From Hyphomicrobiales bacterium (GTDB taxonomy: Bacteria; Pseudomonadota; Alphaproteobacteria; Rhizobiales; Rhizobiaceae): 64,000 nucleotides of DNA. Below the pieces are notes generated by a model that worked only from the letters and a program-made list of their open reading frames with translations, was not told where the DNA came from and did not search any database. Numbering within the stretch: the stretch's first letter is position 1; each line of letters starts with the position of its first letter. A program made the translations under genes and the position numbers. Positions 40,544 through 49,012 of this stretch are shown here, in pieces. The stretch lies in NCBI GenBank assembly GCA_002709005.1, contig PAPH01000021.1:1-64000 (forward strand). Direction: 5' to 3'.

Positions 40544-40630
40544 CTCTATTTGTTCCTCGCGACTCCAAAGCGTTAATTTTTGTATGATGGGATTGGGATG
40601 ATGGAAGCTCGTGATTCGAAAGGGATTTTT

Positions 40631-41806
40631 ATGTCAGGTGGCTCAAGTGGCTCAGGCCCTGTGGTTATCGATCTCTTTTGCGGCGCTGGCGGACTCAGCG
40701 AAGGTCTTCGTCAAGCCGGTTTCAGCCCAAGAGTCGGGGTCGATTTTGACAAGCACGCCGCTGCCACCTACCGTCACAACCATCCCGGCGTTCCCGTAAT
40801 CGAGGGAAATGTCGAGAAAGTCACGGGTGAGGAACTGTTTCGTCTAGCAGGTACTCGGGACATCGATCTCATAGCCGGTGGGCCTAGCTGCCAGGGCTTC
40901 AGCACCCATGGTAAGCGCATCCAAGACGACCCACGGAACTTTCTCTTCAAGCACTTCGTGCGCTTGGTAGACGAAGTGCGCCCGAAAATGTTCTTGATGG
41001 AAAATGTCCGCGGCATGCTGACCTACGCCAAGGGCGAGTTCCGCCGACAGATCGAGGCGGCCTTTAAAGAAATTGGTTATCGTACCGACTTCACGCAGGT
41101 TCTAGCCGCCGATTTTGGCGTGCCTCAGATGCGCCACCGCATTTTGTTTATTGGCACCCGCATCGACGAGATCGAACTTTCGTTCCCCGCGCCAACGCAC
41201 GGAGAAGGCGAAGGTCTGAAACCGTATGTCACGTTGGCCGAAGCTATCGGAGATCTCCCGCTGATGGGGAAAGACTACACATCTTCGAAGCGTGAATATG
41301 CTTGCGCGCCGCAGGGGCCGTATCAGGTATACGCCCGTGGCGGCGCTCCAACTGAAGTCACGATGCACGTTGGCCGACCGCTGTCAAAGCAGGCATCCAG
41401 CCTTGCCGCCCATATTGGTCAAGGACAGGGTTTGCGTTCTGCTCCAGTTGAAGTGCTGCCGGAACGCTTCAAGAAGATGCGGACCATCGCCAATGGTCAG
41501 CTTCGCCGCGACTGCACGACGCTTTATTACAGACTTGATCCGAACAAACCGTCTTATACGATCACCTGCAACTACAAGAACGTAGCCTCTGGACCATTCC
41601 TGCATCCTTTCGAAGATCGGGCAATCTCGCATCGAGAGGCCGCACGTTGCCAATCTTTCCCCGATCACTACCAGTTCCTCGGATCGAGCTTCCCGAGACA
41701 GATCGGCAACGCGGTTCCGCCTTTGCTGGCGAAGGCTATCGGCATGCACTTGATCAAGCTGTTGGCTGCTGGGAGCAACAAGCAACGCTATAGACGTGTC
41801 GCCTGA
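40631..41806 (+). CDS. DNA cytosine-C5 methyltransferase
   Basis: A 391-residue methyltransferase. Motif I IDLFCGAGG is at residues 13-21; motif IV GGPSCQGFS at 83-91 carries the catalytic Cys (Pro-Ser-Cys where Pro-Pro-Cys is commoner); motif VI ENVRG at 124; motif VIII QMRHRILFIG; and motif X RQIGNAVPP near the end. It methylates cytosine in a short target that cannot be read from sequence. ATG 40631 is preferred because AAAGGGA precedes it; in-frame TTG 40580 and ATG 40598 are alternatives. Its stop overlaps the mcrB-like start. Confidence 0.93.
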   Translation: MSGGSSGSGPVVIDLFCGAGGLSEGLRQAGFSPRVGVDFDKHAAATYRHNHPGVPVIEGNVEKVTGEELFRLAGTRDIDLIAGGPSCQGFSTHGKRIQDDPRNFLFKHFVRLVDEVRPKMFLMENVRGMLTYAKGEFRRQIEAAFKEIGYRTDFTQVLAADFGVPQMRHRILFIGTRIDEIELSFPAPTHGEGEGLKPYVTLAEAIGDLPLMGKDYTSSKREYACAPQGPYQVYARGGAPTEVTMHVGRPLSKQASSLAAHIGQGQGLRSAPVEVLPERFKKMRTIANGQLRRDCTTLYYRLDPNKPSYTITCNYKNVASGPFLHPFEDRAISHREAARCQSFPDHYQFLGSSFPRQIGNAVPPLLAKAIGMHLIKLLAAGSNKQRYRRVA

Positions 41807-43347
41807 TGGCTATGCAGATCAGGGCCGATAGGGTCGCGTTGGCCCTGCACAATATATCCGACTGGAAGGAGCAGGTTCGAGCGCAGTCCACAGCACACCT
41901 GATGCCGTTTCTCGCCCTCCTTGAAAAGGGGGCTGGGAAGGAGAACGCCGGGGAAATCCTATTCAGGGAAACCCCCGAAGAGTTCGACTTTTGGAACAAG
42001 TATTTTCGCGTGAACGACGGCGACGACGTGAAGCCGTATTTCAACCCGATAACGTTGCGCCGAGCGGAAGCTGGTTTTCCGCACAGCAACGCGGCGACGA
42101 TCCGCAAGAACACATTCCAAAATAAGTGGAAAGGGGCAACGCGGTCCGATACCGCAGACGGCGAGAGCTGGGAGCTTGCAGGAAACTACGCCGACATATT
42201 CAGGGCAAACGTCCTGACGAAAGGCGGACAAGTAACACGTGTCCCGGTCGTCGATTTAGCCGTTTTGTTGTTCAGATCAGAGAACTTCGACGAGGCCGAC
42301 GACGCTCGAACGCTTGAACGTCGCTTCCGGGAGCGATTCCCGCAGCAGGATGTCGACTACGAGAAATTATTCGTGTTCGTCGCCGAAGACCGTGAACATA
42401 TCTTCGTACCGGACACTGTAGTCCAAGACTATGAGGTGGCGATCAAGAGTGCATTAGTCGAGGACGTGAAGACGGCCGCCGCCATACCCGAGACGGAAGC
42501 ACCTCCCGTTTCGCTCGACCTTAGCGACCCGATCCTTCTACAGGTCCAGCAGCTTTTGACTTTTGGCAGTTCAGGGATCATCCTGACGGGTGCGCCTGGC
42601 ACGGGTAAATCCTACTACGCCAAGCGAATCGCCATCCACCTCGTGATGACGCCCGCGACCGATATATTCAGGGTGCAGTTCCATCCGTCATACGGATACG
42701 AGGACTTCGTCGAAGGCTATCGACCTGCGGAGAACGCCGTCTCTGGCTACCAGATCGTCGATAAGACCTTCATTGACGCCTGCGAGAGAGCCAGAGCGGT
42801 TAAGGCCGACAACGGACTGGTCGTATTGATCGTCGATGAAATCAATCGTGGCGACCCGGCTCGCGTCTTTGGCGAACTGCTAACGTATATTGAGCGCAAT
42901 TACAGGGATGACCCGTTCATTCTACCATTCTCCGGCAGGAAGTTCACGATCCCAAACAATCTGGTCCTCATCGGTACGATGAACCCCTATGATCGAAGCG
43001 TGTCACAGGTAGACGCTGCGTTCGTTCGCAGGTTTGACCATATCGAGGTATCTCCCTCACGTGAGGTCGTCGAGATGCTTCTGGAAAAGGGGGAGGGGTT
43101 CTCCCCCGAGCATATCACAGAAATCGGCGCATGGTTCGACACCATCCAAAGAATGGTTCCGTTTGGGTTAGGCCATAGCTTCTTCGCTGACGTCCAGAAT
43201 CTGGACCATCTCAAACTTGTCTGGCGCTATCGCATGAGGCCGGCAGCCGAGCTTGCCATTGATCTCAACGACGGCGCGCGTGGCAATGTCATCGCGAGTT
43301 TCGATGCCCTGGTAAAGCGGCTCGAGGGGGTGGCCGTTGACGGTTGA
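41806..43347 (+). CDS. mcrB: McrB-like AAA+ restriction GTPase
   Basis: A 513-residue motor subunit. The first ~240 residues are probably a target-recognition domain; the AAA+ domain carries Walker A GAPGTGKS (262-269), Walker B LIVDEINRGD (341-350) and the McrB-type signature GTMNPYDRSV (390-399), where McrB proteins have MNxxDRS. Family members use GTP and, with McrC, translocate and cleave DNA. It starts one base into the methyltransferase stop (TGATG) and overlaps the mcrC-like gene. Coupled to a methyltransferase it resembles LlaJI R1, where the target is unmethylated DNA, rather than the methyl-specific E. coli McrB. Confidence 0.88.
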   Translation: MAMQIRADRVALALHNISDWKEQVRAQSTAHLMPFLALLEKGAGKENAGEILFRETPEEFDFWNKYFRVNDGDDVKPYFNPITLRRAEAGFPHSNAATIRKNTFQNKWKGATRSDTADGESWELAGNYADIFRANVLTKGGQVTRVPVVDLAVLLFRSENFDEADDARTLERRFRERFPQQDVDYEKLFVFVAEDREHIFVPDTVVQDYEVAIKSALVEDVKTAAAIPETEAPPVSLDLSDPILLQVQQLLTFGSSGIILTGAPGTGKSYYAKRIAIHLVMTPATDIFRVQFHPSYGYEDFVEGYRPAENAVSGYQIVDKTFIDACERARAVKADNGLVVLIVDEINRGDPARVFGELLTYIERNYRDDPFILPFSGRKFTIPNNLVLIGTMNPYDRSVSQVDAAFVRRFDHIEVSPSREVVEMLLEKGEGFSPEHITEIGAWFDTIQRMVPFGLGHSFFADVQNLDHLKLVWRYRMRPAAELAIDLNDGARGNVIASFDALVKRLEGVAVDG

Positions 43348-44599
43348 AGTTATCGAGTGCGAGGAGTTTAAGGAGCTTTCACTTCGGCTCAGTTCGCTGA
43401 TGGAAAGCGGCGAACTGAGGATCGATGAGCGGATCGCGTCAAAGGGCTACCTCGCCGCGACGATGTCGGGAGGACAGATCGCTCTTCGAACGACACGCTT
43501 CGTCGGTACGATTCCAGTGACGCCCAACCTGGCTATCAAGGTCACGCCTCGGGCCAGCATCGCCAATCTTTCATACATGCTGGTGAGATCGGGCATCATT
43601 CCCACGGCTATCAGCGGCTTCTCCCGCGGATATCTGCCAAGGTTCGTCACAGCCGCCAATGTAGAGAAGATATACGGGCGGTCTCTGGTGGACGGAACCA
43701 AATCAATTGCCAAACGCGGCTTCATGAAATCCTATGTAAAGAACGCCAACTCACCTCCATGGCGGGGGCGCTTCATGGCCTCGGAAACCGTGAAACGGCA
43801 CGCTTCGAAAGGCGTTAGATACCGTCATGAGTTCGACCATAGCACCCTGTCGCCCACGGTGATCGAAAACATCAGCCTCAAAGAGGCACTAAAACAGGTA
43901 CGCACATGGCATTTGGCGAACGACAAGAAGAATTCGATTATCAAGGAAATCGACGTTCTATTGCATGACCTCTGGTCGGTCACCGATTGGCATGGAAGAA
44001 AGGCGGACCTAGTGTCCGAACTGGGCCGAAAGGTTCGTAGTGTGCCGCCACAGCTTGCGCACTACCGCGATCCGCTCTGGTCGGCGTTCCTGATCCTTCA
44101 AAGCCTTCTACCGGAAGTGAGTTTCGACGGCTACGTCAAGCTGGACTCCTTGATTATCGACGTGTCGGCGGTATTCGAGGCATTCATCAGACGCGAACTG
44201 TCCGACCGCCTATGGAAGCAAGGCTATTCCGTCGAGGACGGTAACAAGCGCCCCGGGAACTTCTTTGTTGATGGCGGTGGGTTCACGGTTCATCCTGATA
44301 TGATTATCAGGAAGGACGGAACCGTTGTCGCCTTGATTGACGCGAAGTACAAAACCGATCCCAAAGAGCAGGATCGCTACGAAGTCTTGTCTTTCATGGA
44401 CGCGATGAACGTCTCCGTCGGCGGTTTCGTTTGCCCTGCTAACGGAGTGGACACCTCGCGATATCTCGGTAGCACCGCGACAGGAAAGAAGATGTTCGGC
44501 CTTCGATATGATCTGGCGGCGCAGGATGCAGATGCCGAGGCGCAGCGCTTCAGCGAAAACGTCATCAAGATGGTGAACGGCATCCACGAATTCATTTGA
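43337..44599 (+). CDS. mcrC: McrC-like PD-(D/E)XK nuclease subunit
   Basis: A 420-residue partner of the McrB-like motor. The N-terminal ~250 residues are the McrC bridging region; the C-terminal nuclease core has Asp321 in VHPDMIIRKDG and Asp335-Ala-Lys337 in VVALIDAKYKT, the PD-(D/E)XK set. It starts with TTG 43337, overlapping mcrB by 11 bases, and ends 39 bp before vsr. Its codon use is AT-richer than the chromosome. Together with mcrB and the methyltransferase it forms a likely LlaI/LlaJI-style restriction-modification unit. Confidence 0.87.
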   Translation: MTVEVIECEEFKELSLRLSSLMESGELRIDERIASKGYLAATMSGGQIALRTTRFVGTIPVTPNLAIKVTPRASIANLSYMLVRSGIIPTAISGFSRGYLPRFVTAANVEKIYGRSLVDGTKSIAKRGFMKSYVKNANSPPWRGRFMASETVKRHASKGVRYRHEFDHSTLSPTVIENISLKEALKQVRTWHLANDKKNSIIKEIDVLLHDLWSVTDWHGRKADLVSELGRKVRSVPPQLAHYRDPLWSAFLILQSLLPEVSFDGYVKLDSLIIDVSAVFEAFIRRELSDRLWKQGYSVEDGNKRPGNFFVDGGGFTVHPDMIIRKDGTVVALIDAKYKTDPKEQDRYEVLSFMDAMNVSVGGFVCPANGVDTSRYLGSTATGKKMFGLRYDLAAQDADAEAQRFSENVIKMVNGIHEFI

Positions 44600-44638
44600 G
44601 CCTTGTGCCGCCTCGATATAGACCTATCTGAGATCGAG

Positions 44639-45100
44639 ATGCCGGCTAAATCGAAACCTCTGAAAGCTCAAATCAAGCGCCCGCCGATGCCGGATACCGA
44701 TCCGCATCGAAGCTGGACGATGTCGCAGGTGGCTCAAAAGGATACGAAGCCTGAGATGACGGTGCGTCGGCTGATTCACGGTATGGGCTATCGATACCGT
44801 CTCCATAGACGCGGGCTGCCAGGGACGCCGGACCTGGTGTTCGCATCGAGGCGCAAGGTGATCTTCGTGCATGGCTGCTTCTGGCATGGTCACGCGGACG
44901 AAAGCTGCAAGCTATCTCGCCCGCCGAAATCCAGGTTGGAGTATTGGGGACCTAAGCTAGCGCGCAACGCTGAACGTGACCGTGACAACGAAGAGAAGCT
45001 TCGTGCCGACGGGTGGGATGTCCTGATCGTCTGGGAATGTCAGCTCCGCGATCAGTCTGACTTGACCCAAAGGATTACCACGTTCCTTGAGGCCGTATAG
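44639..45100 (+). CDS. vsr: Very short patch repair endonuclease (Vsr)
   Basis: A 153-residue (165 from an upstream TTG at 44603) endonuclease that nicks next to T:G mismatches made when 5-methylcytosine deaminates, protecting Dcm target sites. Hallmarks: MSQVAQKDTKPEMTVRRLIH, the catalytic GTPDLVFASRRKVIFVHGCF with Asp and His, then FWHGH, YWGPKLARNAERDRDN and a WECQL end. Its position at the end of the methyltransferase-mcrBC operon means the methyltransferase makes 5-methylcytosine. The start is uncertain between 44603 and 44639. Confidence 0.93.
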   Translation: MPAKSKPLKAQIKRPPMPDTDPHRSWTMSQVAQKDTKPEMTVRRLIHGMGYRYRLHRRGLPGTPDLVFASRRKVIFVHGCFWHGHADESCKLSRPPKSRLEYWGPKLARNAERDRDNEEKLRADGWDVLIVWECQLRDQSDLTQRITTFLEAV

Positions 45101-45168
45101 GCATAAAAGCTTGGCGAACCCATGTAAACGCTGCTGACACCCTTAGCTGCGACTGACCTTGCCCTTAC

Positions 45169-45405
45169 CTAGTCCTTTCGCCGCCCGCTTCGCAGCGGCT
45201 TCGGCGGCTCGTCATCCGGCCCAGGAACCACAAAGAACTCATCGACCGATACCGACAACGCCCCGGCCACCTTGTCAAGCAGGTCAACGGTCGGGTTTTC
45301 CGTCTGCCTTTCCAGTCCACCCAGATATGCGCGATCAACGCCAGCGTCGGCAGCGAGCTTCTCTTGCGAGATGCCCTGGCCGACCCTTATGCGCCTCAGA
45401 TTCAT
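45169..45405 (-). CDS. XRE-family helix-turn-helix regulator
   Basis: A 78-residue DNA-binding protein: LRRIRVGQGISQEKLAADAG then VDRAYLGGLERQTENPTVDLL forms the five-helix Xre fold, followed by a short acidic-then-basic tail. It looks like the controller (C) proteins of restriction-modification systems, which set the timing of methyltransferase and nuclease expression. It converges on vsr and is divergent from the nuclease cluster at 45447, so it could control either. ATG 45405 is chosen because it begins the fold; a TTG 12 codons upstream is less likely. Confidence 0.82.
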   Translation of the reverse strand: MNLRRIRVGQGISQEKLAADAGVDRAYLGGLERQTENPTVDLLDKVAGALSVSVDEFFVVPGPDDEPPKPLRSGRRKD

Positions 45406-45446
45406 GCGACCAGAGCCCTTCCATTCATGAAAGGAGGACAACAGTC

Positions 45447-45617
45447 ATGTTGTCCAAGAAACCACTGGCTATAGCCACAGGAAGATTTAAGGTTGCGCCA
45501 AACCAAGCGGAGCGAACCATAGCCACGTCACATCCTCCCTGGTCGAACCGGAGGAGGAATGCGGGTCCGAATCCATCGCGGCACCAAGGAAATCAGCGGC
45601 TCGTGCATCGAGCTTGA
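45447..45617 (+). CDS. Possible 56-residue leader peptide before nuclease cluster
   Basis: A short frame (MLSKKPLAIATGRFKVAPNQ onward) preceded by a very good ribosome binding site, AAAGGAGG with nine bases to the ATG. It overlaps the next gene by 59 bp in another frame. The product is basic and Pro/Asn-rich with no recognisable fold. It may be a leader that couples translation to the downstream gene, or a chance frame. Confidence 0.35.
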   Translation: MLSKKPLAIATGRFKVAPNQAERTIATSHPPWSNRRRNAGPNPSRHQGNQRLVHRA

Positions 45618-46809
45618 TGCGGGCGGCGAAAGGCTGTTGCTCGATCTGGGTTTGCCGCTGGACGGCGATCCTGAGGATATTTCGGTTCATCCGGCAATTG
45701 ACGGCCTGGACGGGCAAGCCTCCCTTCGCGCGCTCATTCTATCGCACGGGCATCTCGATCACTGGGGGCTGGCGCATCTCGCCGCCAAGGAGCTTCCCGT
45801 TGCCTTGGGAGCCGCAACACATCGTATCTTTCAGGCAGCGGAACCGTTTTTACCGCGATCCTATGTCCCTGAAAACACACTGGAGCTTCGTGACCGGACG
45901 CCCATGTCGTTCGGTTCCTTCAAGGTGACGCCGTATCTGGTCGATCATTCGGCCTATGACGCCTATGCTTTGGAAGTCGAGGCGGACGGCAAGAAGCTTT
46001 TCTATTCCGGCGATTTCCGCGCCCATGGACGCAAGGCCGCGCTGTTCGAGAAGCTGGTCGCAGGCCCGCCTCACGGCGTCGATGTGCTGTTGATGGAAGG
46101 TTCAACGCTCGGGCGGCTGGATGCCGACCGGCAGTTTCCGACCGAAGCCGAGATCGAGGCGCGTTTCATCGATATCTTCCGGGCGGCGCCCGGCATGGCG
46201 CTGGTGGCGGCATCCGCGCAGAACATCGACCGGATGGTGAGCCTTTACCGCGCCTGCAAGCGGACGGGCCGCACCCTGGTTATTGACCTCTATGCCGCCG
46301 AAGTGCTGCGAGCGACCGGTAATGCCAACATACCGCAATCGGATTGGCCGAATATGGCGGTTTATGTGCCGCAGTACCAGCGTGTCCGCATCAAGCAGAC
46401 CGAACGTTTCGACCTCCTCGAACCCCATAAAGCCAACCGCATCTTCGCGGAGGATTTGAAGGCGCTCGCCCCGAAAGCAGCCTTCCTCTTTCGTCCCGCC
46501 ATGTTATCCGATCTCGATAGGGCCGAATGCCTGGATGGCGCAGTCGCCGTCTGGTCGCAATGGGATGGCTATCTGAAACAGGAAAAGGGTATGCAGGTGT
46601 CCGAGGCGCTGGATGCGCGCGGCATTCCCCTTGAACATGCCCACACCTCCGGCCATGCCAGCATCGCCGACCTCAAGAGGCTCGCCGAAGCGCTCGCGCC
46701 CAGGATGCTGGTACCGATCCATACGTTCGAACCGCACCGCTTCCCTGATCATTTCGGAGCTATTGCCCAGCAGAAGAACGACGGTAAATGGTGGGAGATC
46801 GCCGCATGA
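45559..46809 (+). CDS. Beta-CASP metallo-beta-lactamase nuclease
   Basis: A 416-residue RNase J/CPSF-like protein. The beta-lactamase motifs are HGHLDH (residues 63-68), His130 and Asp152 in YSGDF; the beta-CASP motifs A, B and C are present as Glu180, His366 (TSGHAS) and His388 (PIHTFEPHRF). So the full zinc nuclease site is kept. At 416 residues it lacks the C-terminal domain of RNase J. ATG 45559 has GGAGGAGGA directly upstream. The stop overlaps the next start by ATGA. It is likely an RNA- or DNA-cleaving effector; substrate unknown. Confidence 0.85.
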   Translation: MRVRIHRGTKEISGSCIELDAGGERLLLDLGLPLDGDPEDISVHPAIDGLDGQASLRALILSHGHLDHWGLAHLAAKELPVALGAATHRIFQAAEPFLPRSYVPENTLELRDRTPMSFGSFKVTPYLVDHSAYDAYALEVEADGKKLFYSGDFRAHGRKAALFEKLVAGPPHGVDVLLMEGSTLGRLDADRQFPTEAEIEARFIDIFRAAPGMALVAASAQNIDRMVSLYRACKRTGRTLVIDLYAAEVLRATGNANIPQSDWPNMAVYVPQYQRVRIKQTERFDLLEPHKANRIFAEDLKALAPKAAFLFRPAMLSDLDRAECLDGAVAVWSQWDGYLKQEKGMQVSEALDARGIPLEHAHTSGHASIADLKRLAEALAPRMLVPIHTFEPHRFPDHFGAIAQQKNDGKWWEIAA

Positions 46810-47768
46810 CACCCTTCATCGTTCCGCACCGCGCGCTGGATCCGGCTTTCCTGGATGCGTTGGAGGAACTGGCGAACGACAGCACAGGCAACTGGTGGCG
46901 TGATGTGCTCCAGCATCCCGACCTTGTTCTCGCCGTCCGGCGCAACTCCATCAATGCCTATTATAGAGGCGCTTCCATCTTTCGCATCGGCTGGAAACCG
47001 GGCCAGGTGATTTCGTTCACGCACGCGAAATATCTTGTTCGGCCAGTGCAGACCTATGTTGCCCTGGAACGCGGTGAGTTCCAATTCGACGCCCGAGACG
47101 TGCTTCAAAAGACGTATCTGGGCATGGAGACCCTGAACGAGATGTGCAGGGCCGCATCTCGCTATGCCGGCGCGGAGAAAGCCGGCCTTCATCCCATGCT
47201 CGCCGGCAATGCCGACGTGATCGACGCAGAGATCGCCCTGACGCGTTTGTCCTCCCCGGATGACGATGGCGAGGAGGAGCCCGGCTCATCCGACCGCAGG
47301 CAGGATCGTATCGACGCGGCGATTGCGGTCCCGGAAAACGACGTGCCGGTGATCCGCTTCTATGAGGCCAAGCACTTCACCAATTCGGCCCTGCGCGCCA
47401 GCGGTGGCAATCTCCCCGATGTGGTTCGTCAGATCACGGATTACGAAAGGGCGTTGGAAGCCTACCGGGCCGAGCTTTCGGCAGGATATTTCGAGACGGC
47501 AAGGGCTTTGCTTCGCTTCAACGACATGCGCATACAGGCATTTGGAGAGAGCGCCGCCCGCAGCATTGCACCGGCGATCCACCAGATTGCCGAGACGGGG
47601 CCAGCACCCGTTATCGACACGCTTCCTCATCTTATCATTTACGGGTTCGACAAGGCGCAACGGGACGACCTCGCCTGGGGCAAACATCTCGCCAAGCTCC
47701 AGGCTGCGATACCGGGACGGGTAAGGGCCATCGGCAATCCGACCCGGACGACTGTGTTCAATCGGTAA
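46806..47768 (+). CDS. Uncharacterised protein with PD-(D/E)XK-like core
   Basis: A 320-residue protein translationally coupled to the beta-CASP nuclease (ATGA overlap; start 46806). A region near residue 165-190 reads DRIDAAIAVPENDVPVIRFY then EAKHF, giving Asp170 and Glu187-Ala-Lys189 in the spacing of a PD-(D/E)XK nuclease. The long N-terminal part (residues 1-150) has no recognisable domain. I do not know a named family for it. The coupling suggests it works with the beta-CASP protein as one unit. Confidence 0.7.
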   Translation: MTPFIVPHRALDPAFLDALEELANDSTGNWWRDVLQHPDLVLAVRRNSINAYYRGASIFRIGWKPGQVISFTHAKYLVRPVQTYVALERGEFQFDARDVLQKTYLGMETLNEMCRAASRYAGAEKAGLHPMLAGNADVIDAEIALTRLSSPDDDGEEEPGSSDRRQDRIDAAIAVPENDVPVIRFYEAKHFTNSALRASGGNLPDVVRQITDYERALEAYRAELSAGYFETARALLRFNDMRIQAFGESAARSIAPAIHQIAETGPAPVIDTLPHLIIYGFDKAQRDDLAWGKHLAKLQAAIPGRVRAIGNPTRTTVFNR

Positions 47769-47855
47769 CAGTGGGATTTTCTTACGAATTCGGGGCAATT
47801 CAAACGAGGCTGACGTGAATACGTGGGGCGGTTCATCGCCCGAGGGAGCCGCATC

Positions 47856-48659
47856 ATGAGAAATCACGATGGGGAGCCCATGAAAGTTGTCGTCTATTTT
47901 CGTCAGGCAGGTGGAGCCGTCGCCGGGACATATCCGCTCATCACCCATTGGGCCGAAGACGAGGATGAACAGCCCGTTCCCCTGTTCAGCCAGTTCGATA
48001 TGGACGCGATGGCCGATGCGGGACCGGAAATTCTTGTCCAGCTCCAGTCTGCCAATCGGTGGCTGAAGGAAAAGCAAGGGGTTGTCGTCGCGTCCTTTAC
48101 GGAGATGGAGGATGGCTCAGGCCGCCGCCCCTCCTATGGCGCTGCCCGGAAGGCAGCGGGCCGGGAGCGAGCCACTGTGCTGATCGCCACGACCAAGGCA
48201 CTCGCTGGACAACGCTTCGCGCCCATTTCGCAAGACGGTCTGGAAGTCGTTCGTCTAGAAGACCCAGACGAGGCCGACCGCGAAAGCTGGGCGCGATCCC
48301 GGAATGTCGTGGTCTATTTTCGCGCACCCGCCGGCTCCGATGAAGCGCAAGCCCTTCTGGAAAAGCAACGGCGAGAAATCGGCAAGATGCTGCGATCCGC
48401 CAACGTGCTGGCCGAGTTTGTGAAAACCGAGCCGCTTCTTTCGGCAGAGCGCCCGCAGCTCCGGCAAGCACTTACGCTCTGCCGCGAACAGAAGGCACGC
48501 CTTTTCATCGGCACGACGGATGCTATCGGAGACGGTGAGGTATTCACTCCGGATTTCACCGACGTTCCTTATGAGGTCGCCTATCGGAAAGCCTATGAAT
48601 GGCCCGAGACGATCCCGTCGGTGAACTGCCCGTTCCCCGTCGCCCTATATTTCGGCTAG
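47856..48659 (+). CDS. Protein with two degenerate serine-recombinase folds
   Basis: A 267-residue product to a TAG at 48657. It shows the same pattern twice: KVVVYFRQAGGAV with ANRWLKEKQGVVVASFTEME and ERATVLIATTKALAG, then RNVVVYFRAPAGSDE with LLEKQRREIGKMLRSANVLA, EFVKTEPLLSAERPQLRQAL and KARLFIGTTDAIG. This is the resolvase N-terminal layout, but where resolvases have the Ser of YxRVS and the later Asp-Arg pair, both repeats lack them. No recombinase activity is expected. ATG 47856 has GAGGGAGCC upstream. The frame continues after the TAG. Confidence 0.65.
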   Translation: MRNHDGEPMKVVVYFRQAGGAVAGTYPLITHWAEDEDEQPVPLFSQFDMDAMADAGPEILVQLQSANRWLKEKQGVVVASFTEMEDGSGRRPSYGAARKAAGRERATVLIATTKALAGQRFAPISQDGLEVVRLEDPDEADRESWARSRNVVVYFRAPAGSDEAQALLEKQRREIGKMLRSANVLAEFVKTEPLLSAERPQLRQALTLCREQKARLFIGTTDAIGDGEVFTPDFTDVPYEVAYRKAYEWPETIPSVNCPFPVALYFG

Positions 48660-48989
48660 CAATGGACGCATGGCTATGTGCCGCTCTATCTCGCCAATGC
48701 CACCGGGGGCGACCTCCTTGAGGTGACGATATCCGGCATCGGCACAACGATCATGGATCGCGAGCACATCGAAACCACGCCGTCGAAAAAGGAAATCGAT
48801 AGCGTTCCATCCGGCACCGGCCGGTTGGTCGAGGCTTACGACGTCTATTTCGATGGGGACTTTCTCGTCATCTACACCGTCGAGGCACGTTCCAGCGACG
48901 GCACACGCTACAGCGGATGCGCCGCGACCAAAGGCATTCCCGGCAATCGCTGGCTTCGTATCGACCACTGGAAACCCATTTCCGCCTGA
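48660..48989 (+). pseudogene. In-frame C-terminal continuation after amber codon
   Basis: Directly after the TAG at 48657 the same frame stays open for 109 codons: QWTHGYVPLYLANATGGDLL, a beta-rich segment with GRLVEAYDVYFDGDFLV, and a final RWLRIDHWKPISA. No start with a convincing binding site lies in front. The simplest view is that one Gln (CAG) codon became TAG, splitting a ~377-residue protein. Independent translation from GTG 48678 is possible. Confidence reflects the uncertainty between the two. Confidence 0.5.
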
Positions 48990-49012
48990 CCTCTTTCATC
49001 ACAGGATTTTCC

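Noticed and set aside
45159-45617. 152-codon frame covering the XRE gene on the other strand
   Set aside because: Most of it is antisense to the XRE helix-turn-helix; only the last 56 codons, which have their own binding site, are kept as a possible leader.
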